Source: Thalassia testudinum
Lineage: Eukaryota > Streptophyta > Magnoliopsida > Alismatales > Hydrocharitaceae
Direction of reading: 5' to 3'
Assembly (NCBI GenBank): GCA_037157565.1
Contig: JAZHRO010000002.1
Location: 78,790,001-78,854,000, forward strand
Length of the DNA stretch: 64,000 bases
Positions 19,944 through 31,039 of the stretch are shown here, one piece after another. Made by a program: the position numbers and the translations under genes. How positions within the stretch are numbered: the first letter of the stretch is position 1; each line of letters starts with the position of its first letter. Below the pieces are notes generated by a model. The model did no database searches. It saw only the letters and a list, made by a program, of their open reading frames with translations, and was not told the origin of the DNA.

Positions 19944-21731
19944 TGATTAGCTAGATTTCGCTGTGAAAAGTTGAGTTTTTGGAAAACCATAGTTGTAAAA
20001 TTCGCAAGAAAATCTGCTACTAAATAAAATTTATAACCAAAACTCTGGTGAGTTCTTAGTCAAACACAGGGAGGCAAACGTTTGATTAAAGATGGCATTT
20101 AGAATTATTGTCACAAAGTAAATTAGCTGGTCGAATTAAATCTACACTAGCTATTCTACTTAAATAATAAACAATAGAAGAGAGATAGAATAATACAAAG
20201 GAGAAAATAGGGAGAGAGAGAACAAATATTTTATAACCATAGGAGCATGTTCATTACATCTACTTGCTACTAGTACAAACCTGAAAATCTATTCTAGAAA
20301 GCAACAAAAAGATAGGGATGAGAAAATCCTCCTCGACGGCTTCTTGGAGGACGAGTTATGTTGACGGAGCACTCGGAAGAGGGTGGTGAGATGCTGGATG
20401 AGAGAGAACAAAGTTGAAAGATGAAGGATGAAATAGGGCGACGTTGCAACGGGATCCACTTCTCGAATGGTGGTGAGAGGACAACCACGGGCTCTCCACG
20501 AACGGAGGTGAGAAGGTGGAAAAATTATTTTTAAGACTCTAGTGGAGCATTCCGAGTATGGGGCTAGCTCTTTAGAGCTTTTGAGAAGGTGAGAGGAGAA
20601 GAGAAGGGATGAAGAAAAATGAAGGGGAGATGGCTATTTATAGGTGTGGTCATGGGGGCAAAGAGTCTTTCTAAGGGCTTTAAAATAAATGTAAGGCCTT
20701 TAGTGACGTTTGTGCATGTCGCTAAAGGCCACACGTTAGTAAAGAGTGCATGCAAGGAGAGCTGCCCATCTCTGACCACGTGTGACCACGTCACCACCTC
20801 CTCCTCTTCAATCATTCACATGCCTCATCATGCCCGATCAACCTCAGTTGTTCGATTGCACATTTGATGGCTTAGAATCGCACATGCTTCGCCTTCGCAA
20901 TGCATGCCACACCCGCGTACAATCACACATGCCATCGTGTGCATGTGCGGAACGCTCTCATCTGGCGCATGAGAGGGCTCCATGTCACCTTTTGATCATC
21001 ATCATGCGGCCAGATTTTGATTAGGTGCACCTTCAGCAAATTTTGCCTCCTCGCCATGGCTCGATCGTGCACCTCGCATTATGCAATGAGGGCTTTAACC
21101 ATTGCGCTGTCTCCACGGATTGTTGCGGAGACTGCTTCTCATGTTCGCGCCTCGTGGCCATTGGATGAAGATCCAATGGCCACGATTCAAGGTTTCTTGA
21201 GAGAAGAGAGGGTCGACGGCAATGGGTGGCTTGGATGGCACCACGTGGCACATCTGGGCCGTCCATTTTCCAATGCTTGTAAATGGTGCCACGGATGTTG
21301 GATTGGGTCGATTTTCACGTTGTTGGGTTTCGATCGTCGATCCAAACCCATCTTTGTGGTTGGATTTGTTATCTAAGGTATGGATTTGCACCACCTTGCC
21401 CCTTAACCTATGATCTTCCTTGGACTACATCTGATGCTACAGAGGTCCGATCGGGGCGATCTCAGAGACATTGGACTCTGATTGTTTCCCTGATCATATT
21501 TGTATGGTTGGATCTTCAATCTGAGGCCCCAAAAAGATATCGCATTGTCCCCTGGCCACAAAATGGGCTAATTACCATACAATTTGTAAAAGTTAACCTA
21601 AATGCATTATGATGCATGTTATGCAATATTTATAATGCATGATGATGCAATATTTATAATGCATGATGCTTGTATAACACTAGAAATATGCATAAATAAA
21701 TATTTTAGGCTAATTAGATGTGTGCACATCA
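19944..21731 (-). repeat. NA-A 5' LTR
   Basis: 1788 bp, TGATTAGC...GTGCACATCA on the plus strand. It aligns along its length with H (51766-53538) and in blocks with the NA-B LTRs (1784 and 1755 bp). It contains the 30-nt dyad (20698-20727), a minus-strand TATA box (20634-20642), a G-box palindrome (21234-21255) and a 30-nt palindrome with 13-bp arms GTGGCCATTGGAT (21154-21183). Its right edge abuts element K, the insertion target. Confidence 0.8.
20634..20642 (-). promoter_or_regulatory. TATA box, NA-A LTR
   Basis: TATAAATAG on the minus strand, 55 nt downstream of the 30-nt dyad at 20698-20727 in the direction of element transcription. Confidence 0.6.
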
Positions 21732-21818
21732 AGGGACTTCTTGACTTCTTCGATGACCTTCTGGTAGTTTGGGGTCTACTGTGTGAGTTAATATCCTTTC
21801 CCTTTTTTGATGCATTTG

Positions 21819-22680
21819 TCAGGGTAAACATTTGTCAGAATATCGGGACAAGAATCGACCTATAGCAGCGATCTTGCCAACCAACGACTGTATTCCCTTT
21901 AGGTTTGTCAAGGGCATTAAGGCCATAATCTCTTGAATTTTGTCGAGATTTGCCTCTATACCCCGATTGGAGACCATGAAACCTAGGAATGTTCCTGAAG
22001 CTACGCCAAGAGCACACTTCTTAGGATTCAGGCGTAGAAGGGTGTCTCTCAACACTTGAAATACCTAGGTTAAATCCCCAAGTGTTGGGAGAAGTTTAAC
22101 CCTTTGACGAGCATGTCGTTGATATACACTTCAAATGACCTTCCGATTAAATGGGCAAACACCAGATTTACAAGATGCTAATAAGTAGCTTTAGCGATTT
22201 ATAAGTCAAAGGGCATAACTTTATATTGGAACAGACACCTAATAGTTAGAAATGATGTATGCGGCCGGTCGACTGTTGCTAGACTTATCTAGTGATAACC
22301 ATTATAAGCGTCGAGGAAAGACATGTGGGACTGTTCGCTACAAGAATCTACGGGGGCATCAATCTTTGGCAGGGGAAACTCATCCTTTGGGTAGGCATCA
22401 TTCACATTCATGAAGTCCATGTACATCCTCTACTTTTCATCTGACTTCCTGACTATCACAATATTGGATAGCCAATCCAGGTAGATGAACTACTTGATGA
22501 AGCCTGCTTCTAGTAATTTGTCTACTTCTGCAACGACCGCCTACCACAGCTCAACTGATTTATGCTATCACACTTGTTTGATCACTCGATAACTTGGTTG
22601 TATATCGAGCCGATGCTCTATCAGAGACGGATCAACTACTAGTTTCATTGGCTGACTAGGCGAAAATGTTTGCATTGACT
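21819..22680 (-). pseudogene. pol (RT): K reverse transcriptase fragment
   Basis: On the minus strand the fingers/palm pieces appear in several frames, including MSFLDAYNGYHQ near 22320 and EVYINDMLVKG near 22115. The catalytic YVDD-type motif reads YIND, so one Asp is replaced by Asn. The thumb segment is clear at 22055-21819 (RLNPKKCALGVASGTFLGFM, VSNRGIEANLDKIQEIMAL, LVGKIAAIGRFLSRYSDKCLP). The C-terminal half, RNase H and integrase are absent because NA-A is inserted at 21731. Confidence 0.8.
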
Positions 22681-22943
22681 CTTAGCAGCAAGAGTAGCTT
22701 GTAGACTTCATTCATAGATAGCTCAGTCTCTAAGTGAACTAGCTTATCAGTTGCATAAGGGTACAACTGAATGGCCACAATTGAACACCTCAGCTTGATC
22801 TCCTGAATCGGCGGCTGAGTAGGGGGTTCATTCTCCCATAGGGTATGGACCAAATTTCTCTTCTTCCCCTATTTATGAGGTTTGGGGGGGATTCTCTCCA
22901 TTGAGTGCTCAAGCTCAATGCACAGCAATTCCTGCCCTGCGGA

Positions 22944-23579
22944 TTAGTCTCCGTGGATAATCCTAACTCCACACAGGGTGTGGAAGAGTATGAACTGGAA
23001 GTATAAGGAGGGAATTGCTTGGAAGGCATGAGTCGTGGGGTGGCCTATGATGCCAACAAAAGCTGTCATAAGCCCCAACACTATGAAAGTGGCTGTCCTG
23101 TTGAGGTGTTTATCTTCATTGCATATCGATACCATCAAGCTGATTTCTCCTTTGTGAATCAATTTATGGTTCCTGAACCCTACTACCGGTAGGGTTGACA
23201 GGGATAGGTGTTCTTCGCAGAGACCCAGCTGTGTGAGGGTCTTAAGGAAGAGGACATCAATAGTGCTACCCTCATCTACAAGGAGACGGGGTTGTTGACA
23301 CTCGGCCATGAGGAGTGTTACAAACAGTGAGTCTGCATGGCTCGCCGGGTTGGGCAAGGAGGAGAAGAGTCTTGAGGTGACTTGCCTGATAGAACTCTTT
23401 TCTCCCCATTGCAAAGTGGGACACACCTCCTGGGTGGCCTTCTCAGAGGTGGGTGTCGCATTGACACCAAAGATTATGTCTACCTGTCCTTCTACCAGGT
23501 GTTGGGGAGACAATGCTGGTCGAGGCGACAAGGCCCCGACTGGTTTATTTTGTGGATGTCCAACCTTGAGTGCTACCAT
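22944..23579 (-). pseudogene. pol (PR): K protease region
   Basis: A 211-codon open stretch on the minus strand. It has HADSLFVTLLMAECQQPRLL then VDEGSTIDVLF, the retropepsin active site with D-E-G-S where D-G-G-S is usual. It continues with VVGFRNHKLIHKGEISLMVS and IIGHPTTHAFQAIPSLYFQF, the typical C-terminal half. The next frame (GQELLCIELEHSMERIPPKP, down to about 22800) is the PR-RT linker. It would process the polyprotein. Confidence 0.82.
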
Positions 23580-23599
23580 AACCTGGCGATGAAACTCCT

Positions 23600-24147
23600 C
23601 AAGTAGGATTTCCTCTAGGATCTTCTATTGGGCATCTAGGTCCTTGGTCTCCACCACCCCATGCTTCAAGAGGGAGATTAATTGGACTCCCCAGAGCTGT
23701 TGGAGCTTCTCCTGATGATAGTCCTTGGGACCATCCATGGGGCATTTCCATTTGTCTTGGCCTTCATTTCGTTTGATGAAATGGGCCAGATTGTCGTGCC
23801 AGATTTGAGACTTGATTTGGTCACATAGATCACGGTAGTCCTTCGTGGCATACCCCTGCGCCTGATGGTATTTGCAGTAAGGCCCAATCTCTGACTTCTT
23901 CTTTAGGGTCTTTGGCGGGAAGAGTAGGTCTTTGTCAGTGGACAACACTTCTGCCAACACATTTCCTGATTTACGGCTAAGGGAGTGTATTCATCGTAGG
24001 GGTCCTACCTAGGTTGGCGGGGGTCGTTGAGCCGGTTCTTGTTGAGCTGGTTCTTCAAATCCGAGAAGTTTACCTTCTACTTGTTGAGATGGTGGTCATT
24101 CCTAGCCGACATTAGTGCCACCTCACCTGGGGTCTTCCTTGCCTAGG
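23600..24147 (-). pseudogene. gag: K gag, C-terminal part
   Basis: Minus-strand frame with LAEVLSTDKDLLFPPKTLKK followed by PYCKYHQAQGYATKDYRDLC and DQIKSQIWHDNLAHFIKRN (23960-23760). This is the recognisable end of a Tat-type gag with its C..H zinc-like cluster. Upstream, LNKNRLNDPR and EVALMSARNDHHLNK continue to the insertion point of LTR I. Removing I with one copy of GGAGG restores DGHNKDRASP running into RQGRPQ across the junction, which supports the excision model. Confidence 0.78.
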
Positions 24148-24152
24148 GGAGG

Positions 24153-25672
24153 TGATTGCACAGCAAAAATGCACCAACAATTGTGCCATCTTGTGCTATT
24201 TCCTAGCATTTCCAGTGGATATTAGATAGCCAAAGTTGCATTTGTAAAAATAAACGCATGCATGCATTTATTTGAGAGGGGAGGAGAGTGAATAAAATGA
24301 CCTTATAATTAACGTATTCTTCAAGTGCTGCCTCGCAAAATCACCATCTTTATTTTTATTTGGCTTTGAATTTCTTCTTCTACGTGGCTACAGGGTATGG
24401 CTGCTTCTTCTTCACGTCACTCTCTGCACAGCATGCCCTGCCAGCCGCATGTTCAGCCATGCACAGCCCAGGGCATGGCTGAGCTTGCCTCCATCTTCTT
24501 TAAAAGGGCACAGCCATCTTCCTTGCGGTGGGCTGGTCCACACAACACACACAGCACCCCTTCCTTCCTCCAGGCCATCTCCTCCTCTCTCCCCTCCATA
24601 CGTAGCCTCTCTTCCTACTGGAGAGACACACTGCGGGCAGGAGCAGCTCACAGTGGTCCATGACCACCACTATGAGTCCCACCACCGCCCAGCTCATCAA
24701 AGAGTAGGTGGGCGTGTTGGATTCCACCCTCTGTTTCTACGTTCAAGCACTTCCGCCATTATCGCAGAATCAAGCTTGGAAGCTCAGCAGCAGCAGCAAC
24801 ACGACGCAGTAGCCTCTCGCCCGCGCGTAGGCCACCACGCACCCCTGCAGGAGCCAGTGCAGCTCGTTCCGCGTGCGCAGGCCTGCTCCACAGCGCCCGT
24901 GCACGCAGAACCAGCCGTAGACGGTCGCCCGCGCCGAGTGCGCACTGTAGCTACTATTCACGCAAGAGAGCACAACATTGTAGCAACAGTGCGATGACCG
25001 AAAAGCTTCTCACTTATCTGGTCACCACGTGCTCTCTCTCCGCGCCGCAACCGTCGCCAGCCCGTCTGCGCGCTTGCTGCCGCGTACGCTCACGCCCGCG
25101 TCTCTCCCAGCACCCGTTTCTTCTCCCGTGTTCCCCTCAGCGCGTAGCGCGGTGTGCTGCACCCTCACACCACTCCCTCCTGTGCGCGCCTGTGCTTGCG
25201 TGCGCCTGCGCCTGCGTGTGCACTCTCCTACATGCACCACCAGACGTCGGCTGAAGCTTCTGGACGACTTAACCAGCAGATGCTCTCTCTCTCTCTCACT
25301 CTCTCACAGACACACCTCACGCACACACACACCACACTTGTACACACTCACGTGTACATTCACTCACTCACTTGTACACGACTATATACTTATATATATA
25401 TATATATATACACACACATATATATATATATACAAATATACATACATATATACATATATATCTATAGCTATAAATACATATATATATATATATATCTACA
25501 TATATCTATATACATAGATACTTGTACTAATATATCTCTATACATATATACATATATATAACTATATACATATATTACTATATATATATATATATCTATA
25601 TCTATATAGTTATATATATACATACATCTATCTATATATATACATACATACATATACATATATATATCTATA

Positions 25673-25714
<42 letters not shown>

Positions 25715-26662
25715 CACATATATATACATATATATATCTACATCTATATAGTTATATATACATACAAATATATCTAATTATAAATACATATATATATATA
25801 TACATCTATCTATATATATTTACATACCTTTATATATATATATATATATAACTACATATACACCTATATAATTATAACCATATCTATATATATACATATA
25901 AATATATATATTTATATATATACATATATACATATATATATATTTATATTTTTTCACATCACCTACCACACGTTGTATCGCGAGAATATCTGCACCAATT
26001 GCTGATATTCCCCGATACACGAGTACAAAAAGCGTCTCCGCACACACCTTCCACCCATCCATCCTACACTCCACGCGGCACTTCGTCCTGTTGGTTGCAT
26101 CTTCCTAGACAATGATCAACTCGACACCGTGCTACATGCCATTTCCACCTCCACCCCCACCCCTATATATATATATATATATATAATATATATCTATATA
26201 GATATACATACTATATTTATCTTATTTCTATTTCTCTTTCTTGCTATCAAAAAGATAAAAAATTATATAAAAGAGAAAAGCTAATCCTTGACTTGCAGGT
26301 ACTCAGTCTTGAGAATAGTAAGACCAATTTTGGAACCCTAATTTGGCTCAAAGCCAAGAACCTGATTTTGAGGGTGTACCTCAAGGACAAAAATTATCAG
26401 AAAAAATCTTAAATAGAAAAACACTAAAAACATGATAAGCAAACGGAAGAGATTCGTTGTAGGACAGGCGTAGAAACTTATTCACCTCTAATCCCGCTTC
26501 CCTGAGTTTGACCCTAGGCCTAAAAGTGACCAAGATAAAATCAAGTAGGCAAGGTAAAAAAAAAAATTTGTAAAAAGATGGTTAGGCTTGATTTAGGTTA
26601 ACCATTATACTCATTTCAACGATTAAATCACCATATTAACACAACATATCCGAGCCCGACCA
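24153..26662 (+). repeat. I: solo LTR in K gag, with microsatellites
   Basis: 2510 bp beginning TGATTGCACAGC and ending GCCCGACCA, flanked by perfect GGAGG repeats (24148-24152 and 26663-26667). The gag frame of K is continuous when it is removed. A possible TATA-like TTTAAAAGG lies near 24499. About 24400-25280 is GC/CpG-rich and gives long overlapping frames that I do not call genes. Then come CT/CA/TA microsatellites and, near 26490, a TTCCCTGAGTTTGACCC motif like those near other LTR 3' ends here. Orientation (plus) is inferred from that motif. It resembles no other LTR in the window closely. Confidence 0.75.
25286..25957. repeat. CT / CA / TATA(CA) microsatellite tract
   Basis: About 45 bp of CT and CACA repeats, then about 570 bp of TA and TATACA units broken by single-base changes. 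Tyr/Ile-rich frames across it are translation of the repeat and not coding. A second pure TA run lies near 26164-26185. Confidence 0.95.
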
Positions 26663-26667
26663 GGAGG

Positions 26668-27720
26668 CACGATCTTTGTTGTGCCCATCCACTAGGAGGC
26701 TCCGAGAGAGGAAGGAGTCGTCCTATTCAGCAAACTTAGTGGCACGATCCCAAAGCTCTGCCATGTCCCTTGGAGGGAAATCGTATATCTCATACCAGAA
26801 CCTCTGAGTCAGCAAGTCTGACTTAAAGTACTGGATAACTATAGATCGTGAGGACGCTTGAAGTTAAAGTACTGAGTCTTGAACTAGTATAAATAGGACC
26901 AGAAAGACTCAGTCTTCCTCTACTGGATCTCTGACAGCTTGTCATGGTTATCCCTGATCTGCTACTGATCAGTAAAATATTGACAAAACTTGTTAGCCAA
27001 CACCTGGAAACGCATGATTTGGCCAGCCAGTAGTTCGTTGAACCATTCATGGGCCATCCCATACAGGTAGGACAAGAACACTTGGCAGAGGACTCCATCT
27101 GGGCACCCAAAGCCAAGCATCATTTTCCTATAACTCCCTACGAAGCTATTAGGGATTGACATCCCATTGTATTGAGCCAAGATGGGTTACTTGAACTTCT
27201 CGAGGAGAGCGGCAATCATTACTTCCTCTGAGAAGGGGTACGTGGTTACGTACACTTGAGGCCTCATGCCTCTCATGGCTCAGGTCACCTGGCGGTCGAT
27301 CTTAGGGATTGGGCCTCCACCGCTAGTCACTAGGGGATGAGCCCTCAACTGCTCATCTGACTCCCGTGGAGGCAGGAAGGAGGCCTTTAGTGGGCCAGGA
27401 GGGACCTCACCCTTCTGGCTACTAAGCTCGCGCTTCATTTTTTCGAGCTGTTCATGCAAGTGGGCATTTTCCTTTTCCACCACATGACGTCACTTTAGCT
27501 GGTTGTCAGTAGGGATGGAACTCTGGGGCTCTTCTGACTGGAATTCCACCCAATCCTTCATTAGCCAGATCTCCTGTAGCTACTCCACCACCAACTGATG
27601 CTCATTCCTTAGGGTCGTCAACTTGGCCTTATACTCGTCCTTCTTTGCTTGTATATCTAGGAGGGCGTCCTTCGGAGGGTCCTCCTGACAGGGACGCTCT
27701 TAAGGCATACTCGGTGGCTT
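26668..27720 (-). pseudogene. gag: K gag, N-terminal part
   Basis: From right to left the minus strand gives an N-terminal coiled-coil-like region (ALLDIQAKKDEYKAKLTTLR and VEKENAHLHEQLEKMKRELS, 27660-27420), then PFSEEVMIAALLEKF and the retrotransposon gag core LAQYNGMSIPNSFVGSYRKM, LYGMAHEWFNELLAGQIMRF and QVLANKFCQYFTDQ (27180-26962). The frame breaks up towards 26700. There are several stops. The apparent start MP at about 27715 sits beside the L1 insertion. Confidence 0.8.
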
Positions 27721-27725
27721 CCCCT

Positions 27726-29404
27726 TGATATAGACACATCTATTTAGGTTAAAATGCCTAATCATGCATGTTCCTAGGCTTAGATTTGCATTTCATGTTA
27801 TAAATATTGCATAGCATGAACCATTCTACATTTAGAGTAGTTGTATATATTTTAGGTTAATTAGGTCCTTTTTATGGTCAGGAGAGAAGAATACTTATTT
27901 TAGGACCTCGAATGGATGATCAGACTGTATGGATTTGATCAGAATGACGATTGGAGGCTAACACCTCCAAAATCGCCTAGATCGGAGTCCCGTAGCATCA
28001 TATGAAGTCCGAGGAGGATCAACGGCTAGGGGGCAATGCGACATCCATACAGGTTTCAGATGGAAAATCCGACCATATGGATGTATCCATAGTGATGATT
28101 GCAGTGCGGCAACATGGGAATCATCTCGATCTGAGCATCGTGGCACCCTCTGCAATAGAAAGAAGAATGGATGGCCCAATGGCACCACGTGGCGCCATCC
28201 AGGTCGCCCAACATCGGCCAACAGTCCCAACACCAACTCCTCTTCATCCACATCATCAATTCCCATCCACTGAGAAGCCATCCATGCTGCTCTTCAGAGG
28301 ATCCTCCACACGACCATCTCACGCCGTAGCAAAAGTAGTGGAAAGAGGCACTCCAGGAGGGGTGTGGGTTCGAGACCCGCAAACCCCCACCCCCTAAATT
28401 GGCAATTGAAGCTGGCATGCGCACAGACATGTGTGCACAGCCACCCGCACCACGTACATGTAGCAGCAGCGCAATGCAAGCGCCAGTGCACGCACCTACG
28501 TGACACGGTGTGTAATAGGCGAGCGAGCACAACGCCAGCGGGGAGTGCTAGCAAGGGAGGGCGGATCTTCAGCGACGCGGGCCTTTAGGTACACTTGCAA
28601 CTGTCACTAATGGTCTGTGCATGCCAGCAAACGAATTGAAGGTGCGAATCTTCAGCGACAGAAAGGGTGGACTTGTAGTGACATTTACAGACGTTAGTAA
28701 TGACCTACATGCGAATTTGTTCTTCCTCCATTATAAAAGGACCTACCCACCACCATTCCAAACCATCTCTTCCTTTCTTCCTCTCACCACCTCCAAGGCT
28801 CTAGAAGAGCTTGTCCCAAGTGCGGGATGCTCCTTTAGAGTAGAAAACCAAATAGTTTTCCCTCCCCACATCCCCATTCGTGGAGCATCTCGTGGCCGTC
28901 CTCTCACCGCCCTTCGGGAAGAAGATCATTGCCGCGACGCCATCCTGCCCCATCCTCTGACTCCGTCCTCCTTCGTCCCACGCCTCACCACCTTCCTCCA
29001 AGCGACGTCAGAGTAGTCATCCTCCAAGCTGCCGTTGAGGGGGATTTCTCTCACCTCTTTCTATCTTTTTCGCTTTCGTAGTATAGATTTTCTGCTTTCG
29101 TAGTTGTAACAAATAATTCTTTATAAATAGATGATTATTTCTCTCTCTCTTATATTTTTGCAAGTAGATAAAGTTTTCATCGACCTAATCTCTGGCTGGA
29201 TAAAAATACCAAAAAAATTAGAAAAGATAAAAACTACAAAAAGAAATAAAGTGAAACGTGGATTTTTATAAAAACAAACATTCGCCACCCGAGACTCACT
29301 TTTTGAGTTTCGGTTATAAATTTTATCTGATAGATGCAATTTGCAAGCTACGACGACGGGTCCTCCAAACCCCTAATTTTAATTCACAAAACGCACCTTA
29401 ATCA
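27726..29404 (+). repeat. L1: solo LTR of the NA-C type
   Basis: 1679 bp, TGATATAGACAC...ACGCACCTTAATCA, with a perfect CCCCT target duplication (27721-27725 and 29405-29409). It aligns in opposite orientation with the NA-C LTRs (shared start ATAGACACATCTATTTAGGT). It has a TATA box at 28732-28740, the 30-nt dyad at 28583-28612 with a second related dyad ending about 28702, and a G-box palindrome at 28178-28199. It lies between the K leader and gag start. LTR-LTR recombination probably removed the rest of the element. Confidence 0.9.
28732..28740 (+). promoter_or_regulatory. TATA box, L1
   Basis: TATAAAAGG, about 30 nt after the second dyad and 119 nt after the first. It matches the TATA boxes of Ath1 and NA-B. 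Confidence 0.65.
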
Positions 29405-29435
29405 CCCCTCCTCGCCCTTGCTTAGCCTAGGGGAC

Positions 29436-30113
29436 TGTTGGCGTTTCCTTGACATGGAAACACTAGACTCGGTCGAGCCAAGTTTTTCTGGGTTGGCATG
29501 AGAAGAGTGACGCATAGAAGGAGCCCTGTTAAGAGGGATGCGGTAGAGAAATGTAGCACTGCACATTTACCATAGACAATGCCAATTGACCGATGCCCTT
29601 ATAATAGGAACTTCGAATAAACAATCACAGAGAAAAGCACACATGAGGTTTGATGACCCAGTTCCATCTAGAAAGAGGTTTACATTTGGGAGGAGGATGA
29701 TACTCCCAAAATGCACTAGTATTCGGGTGATACAAACTCTCTGTTTCTCTCTCTCTCATTGCGTAAGAAATAAAAGCTAGTCTTCCCCTAGTATTTAAAG
29801 GGTGGACTTCTTTCGGTTGCAGGCCTCTTTTTCTATTTCCACAATCTCGGGTTTCCTACTAAAAAAAACATGTCGTGTTGCAACTGATAGGAGATCGTAG
29901 GTCAGTTCTGTACACTGCAAGATTCCATTTCAGTGGTGGGGCCAAGCCTGTCGGTTGGTGATTTTTTGGACCTAGAGAGAATCACCACCCTAACAAGTAT
30001 GCAGGTCCAGGTAAATAGATCTGCCCTGAGCTGTAGGGTTTTCACTATTTGTCAGGAAACCAAATCATCTGCGCTACTTGACTCTTGGGTTGATTTTTCT
30101 CCCCTCATCAACA
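29436..30113 (-). repeat. K 5' LTR (tentative)
   Basis: 678 bp with inverted ends TGTTGGCG...CATCAACA, placed where the 5' LTR of antisense K should be. Between it and gag only about 30 bp remain outside L1 (29405-29435), and I could not identify a convincing primer-binding site there. A TATTTAAA-like box lies near 29793. No second copy is in the window, so the right boundary rests on the termini alone. Confidence 0.4.
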
Positions 30114-30259
30114 TAAAATGTGAAAAAGAGAGGTCATGTCAAGAAACACACATAACTAGTAAGCACATAAAAAGATTTTAGTACATGCCATAGGAGAAGA
30201 TTTTAAAAGAAAGACACAACCAAGCAAGTAAAATAAGTTCATTACATAACAGGAGCTAA

Positions 30260-31039
30260 TCAAATGAACAACCAAACTAAGGAGAGAACCAAGCAAACTA
30301 ACAACCAAACTAGAAAATATAGAAAAGCTACGGTAAACTCTTCTTGGTGTCCTTGATCTCCATTGATGAGAAGAGATGTGCTCTTGAAGATCATGAATGA
30401 CCTTCGCCATTTGTCTTCTATCATCTTCTTGGCATCACAGAGAAGTCCAATACCAAACATGTAGACGGGGTTGCAATCAACTTCCACATAATCCCAATCT
30501 TCATTGTAGGGATGACTGCTTAGTACATTCGCATCCGGAATAGCATAAGAAACAAATTTAGGTAAGCTACGAGAAGAAGGACTACTCTCACTAGCCAGAT
30601 CATCATCATGCTTTTCTTTGCTTGCCATTCTCTTCAAAGTAGTTCTATTAAAGTACTCAACATGCATATCCACAAGATGACAAGAAAGTGGAAAGTTCAA
30701 GTAGACAAGGATATGAGTTAAAAGTGTACTAAATGGGAGAGAGGATGTATGGATTGAGGCCATGTGGTTGAAACTGATCATGGGCCAATCAATCACCCTG
30801 GTGAGAAATTTGGTAACAAACGTAAGTTTGGATGTGGTTAAGTCTTTGCTATTGGATTCTATGTCATCTAATTCAAGAAGAAAATGTCGAACACAATAAA
30901 ATGGAAGTTCTTGTGAAATAGACTCAATAGTGTGTCCATCAAGGTCGTAACAACAAATAGTACCAATTAAAGATGGGGTAATTTCTAGATCAAAATGTGG
31001 TAGAGATAAAGTAATATGTTCATGCTCGCATGCTAATTT
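30260..31039 (-). pseudogene. 260-codon open frame, unknown (possible plant transposon-protein fragment)
   Basis: An uninterrupted minus-strand frame of 259 residues with no start in its first part. It enters from the F-right boundary with KLACEHEHITLSLPHFDLEI, passes TFVTKFLTRVIDWPMISFNH, LPFSTLLTHILVYLNFPLSC and YFNRTTLKRMASKEKHDDDL, and ends in a hydrophobic tail (FLYFLVWLLVCLVLSLVWLF). The spacing of the SLPHFDLEI..LPF..LLTHI..FNRTTLKRM blocks reminds me of the 'putative plant transposon protein' domain often found in plant repeats. That is recollection, not a search result. Its openness in a decayed region suggests a younger or host-derived piece truncated by F-right. Positions 30114-30259 show nothing recognisable. 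Confidence 0.45.

Larger units (their letters stand above)
21732..30113 (-). mobile_element. K: Tat-like Ty3/gypsy element (antisense), 5' part
   Basis: Reading right to left: LTR (29436-30113), gag N-terminal part (27720-26668), gag C-terminal part (24147-23600), protease (23579-22944) and RT (22680-21819). It is interrupted by solo LTRs I (24153-26662) and L1 (27726-29404), and truncated on the left by NA-A. Protein motifs fit the plant Tat/Ogre/Retand branch rather than Athila: long coiled gag, YCKYH..GY zinc-like region, protease HADSLFVTLLM..LLVDEGS, and RT with NPKKCALGV..FLGFMVSNRGIEAN. The frames are full of stops. Confidence 0.75.

Noticed and set aside
24397..25561. Frames of up to 182 codons, some apparently cysteine-rich or secreted
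   Set aside because: They overlap in several frames, sit in the GC-rich part and microsatellite of solo LTR I, and translate repeats (Tyr/Ile runs).
25380..25960. TA/CA repeats as a CRISPR-like or satellite array
   Set aside because: No unique spacers and no unit longer than a few bases; simple microsatellite.
25468..26074. Tyr/Ile-repeat frames
   Set aside because: Pure translation of TATACA microsatellite.
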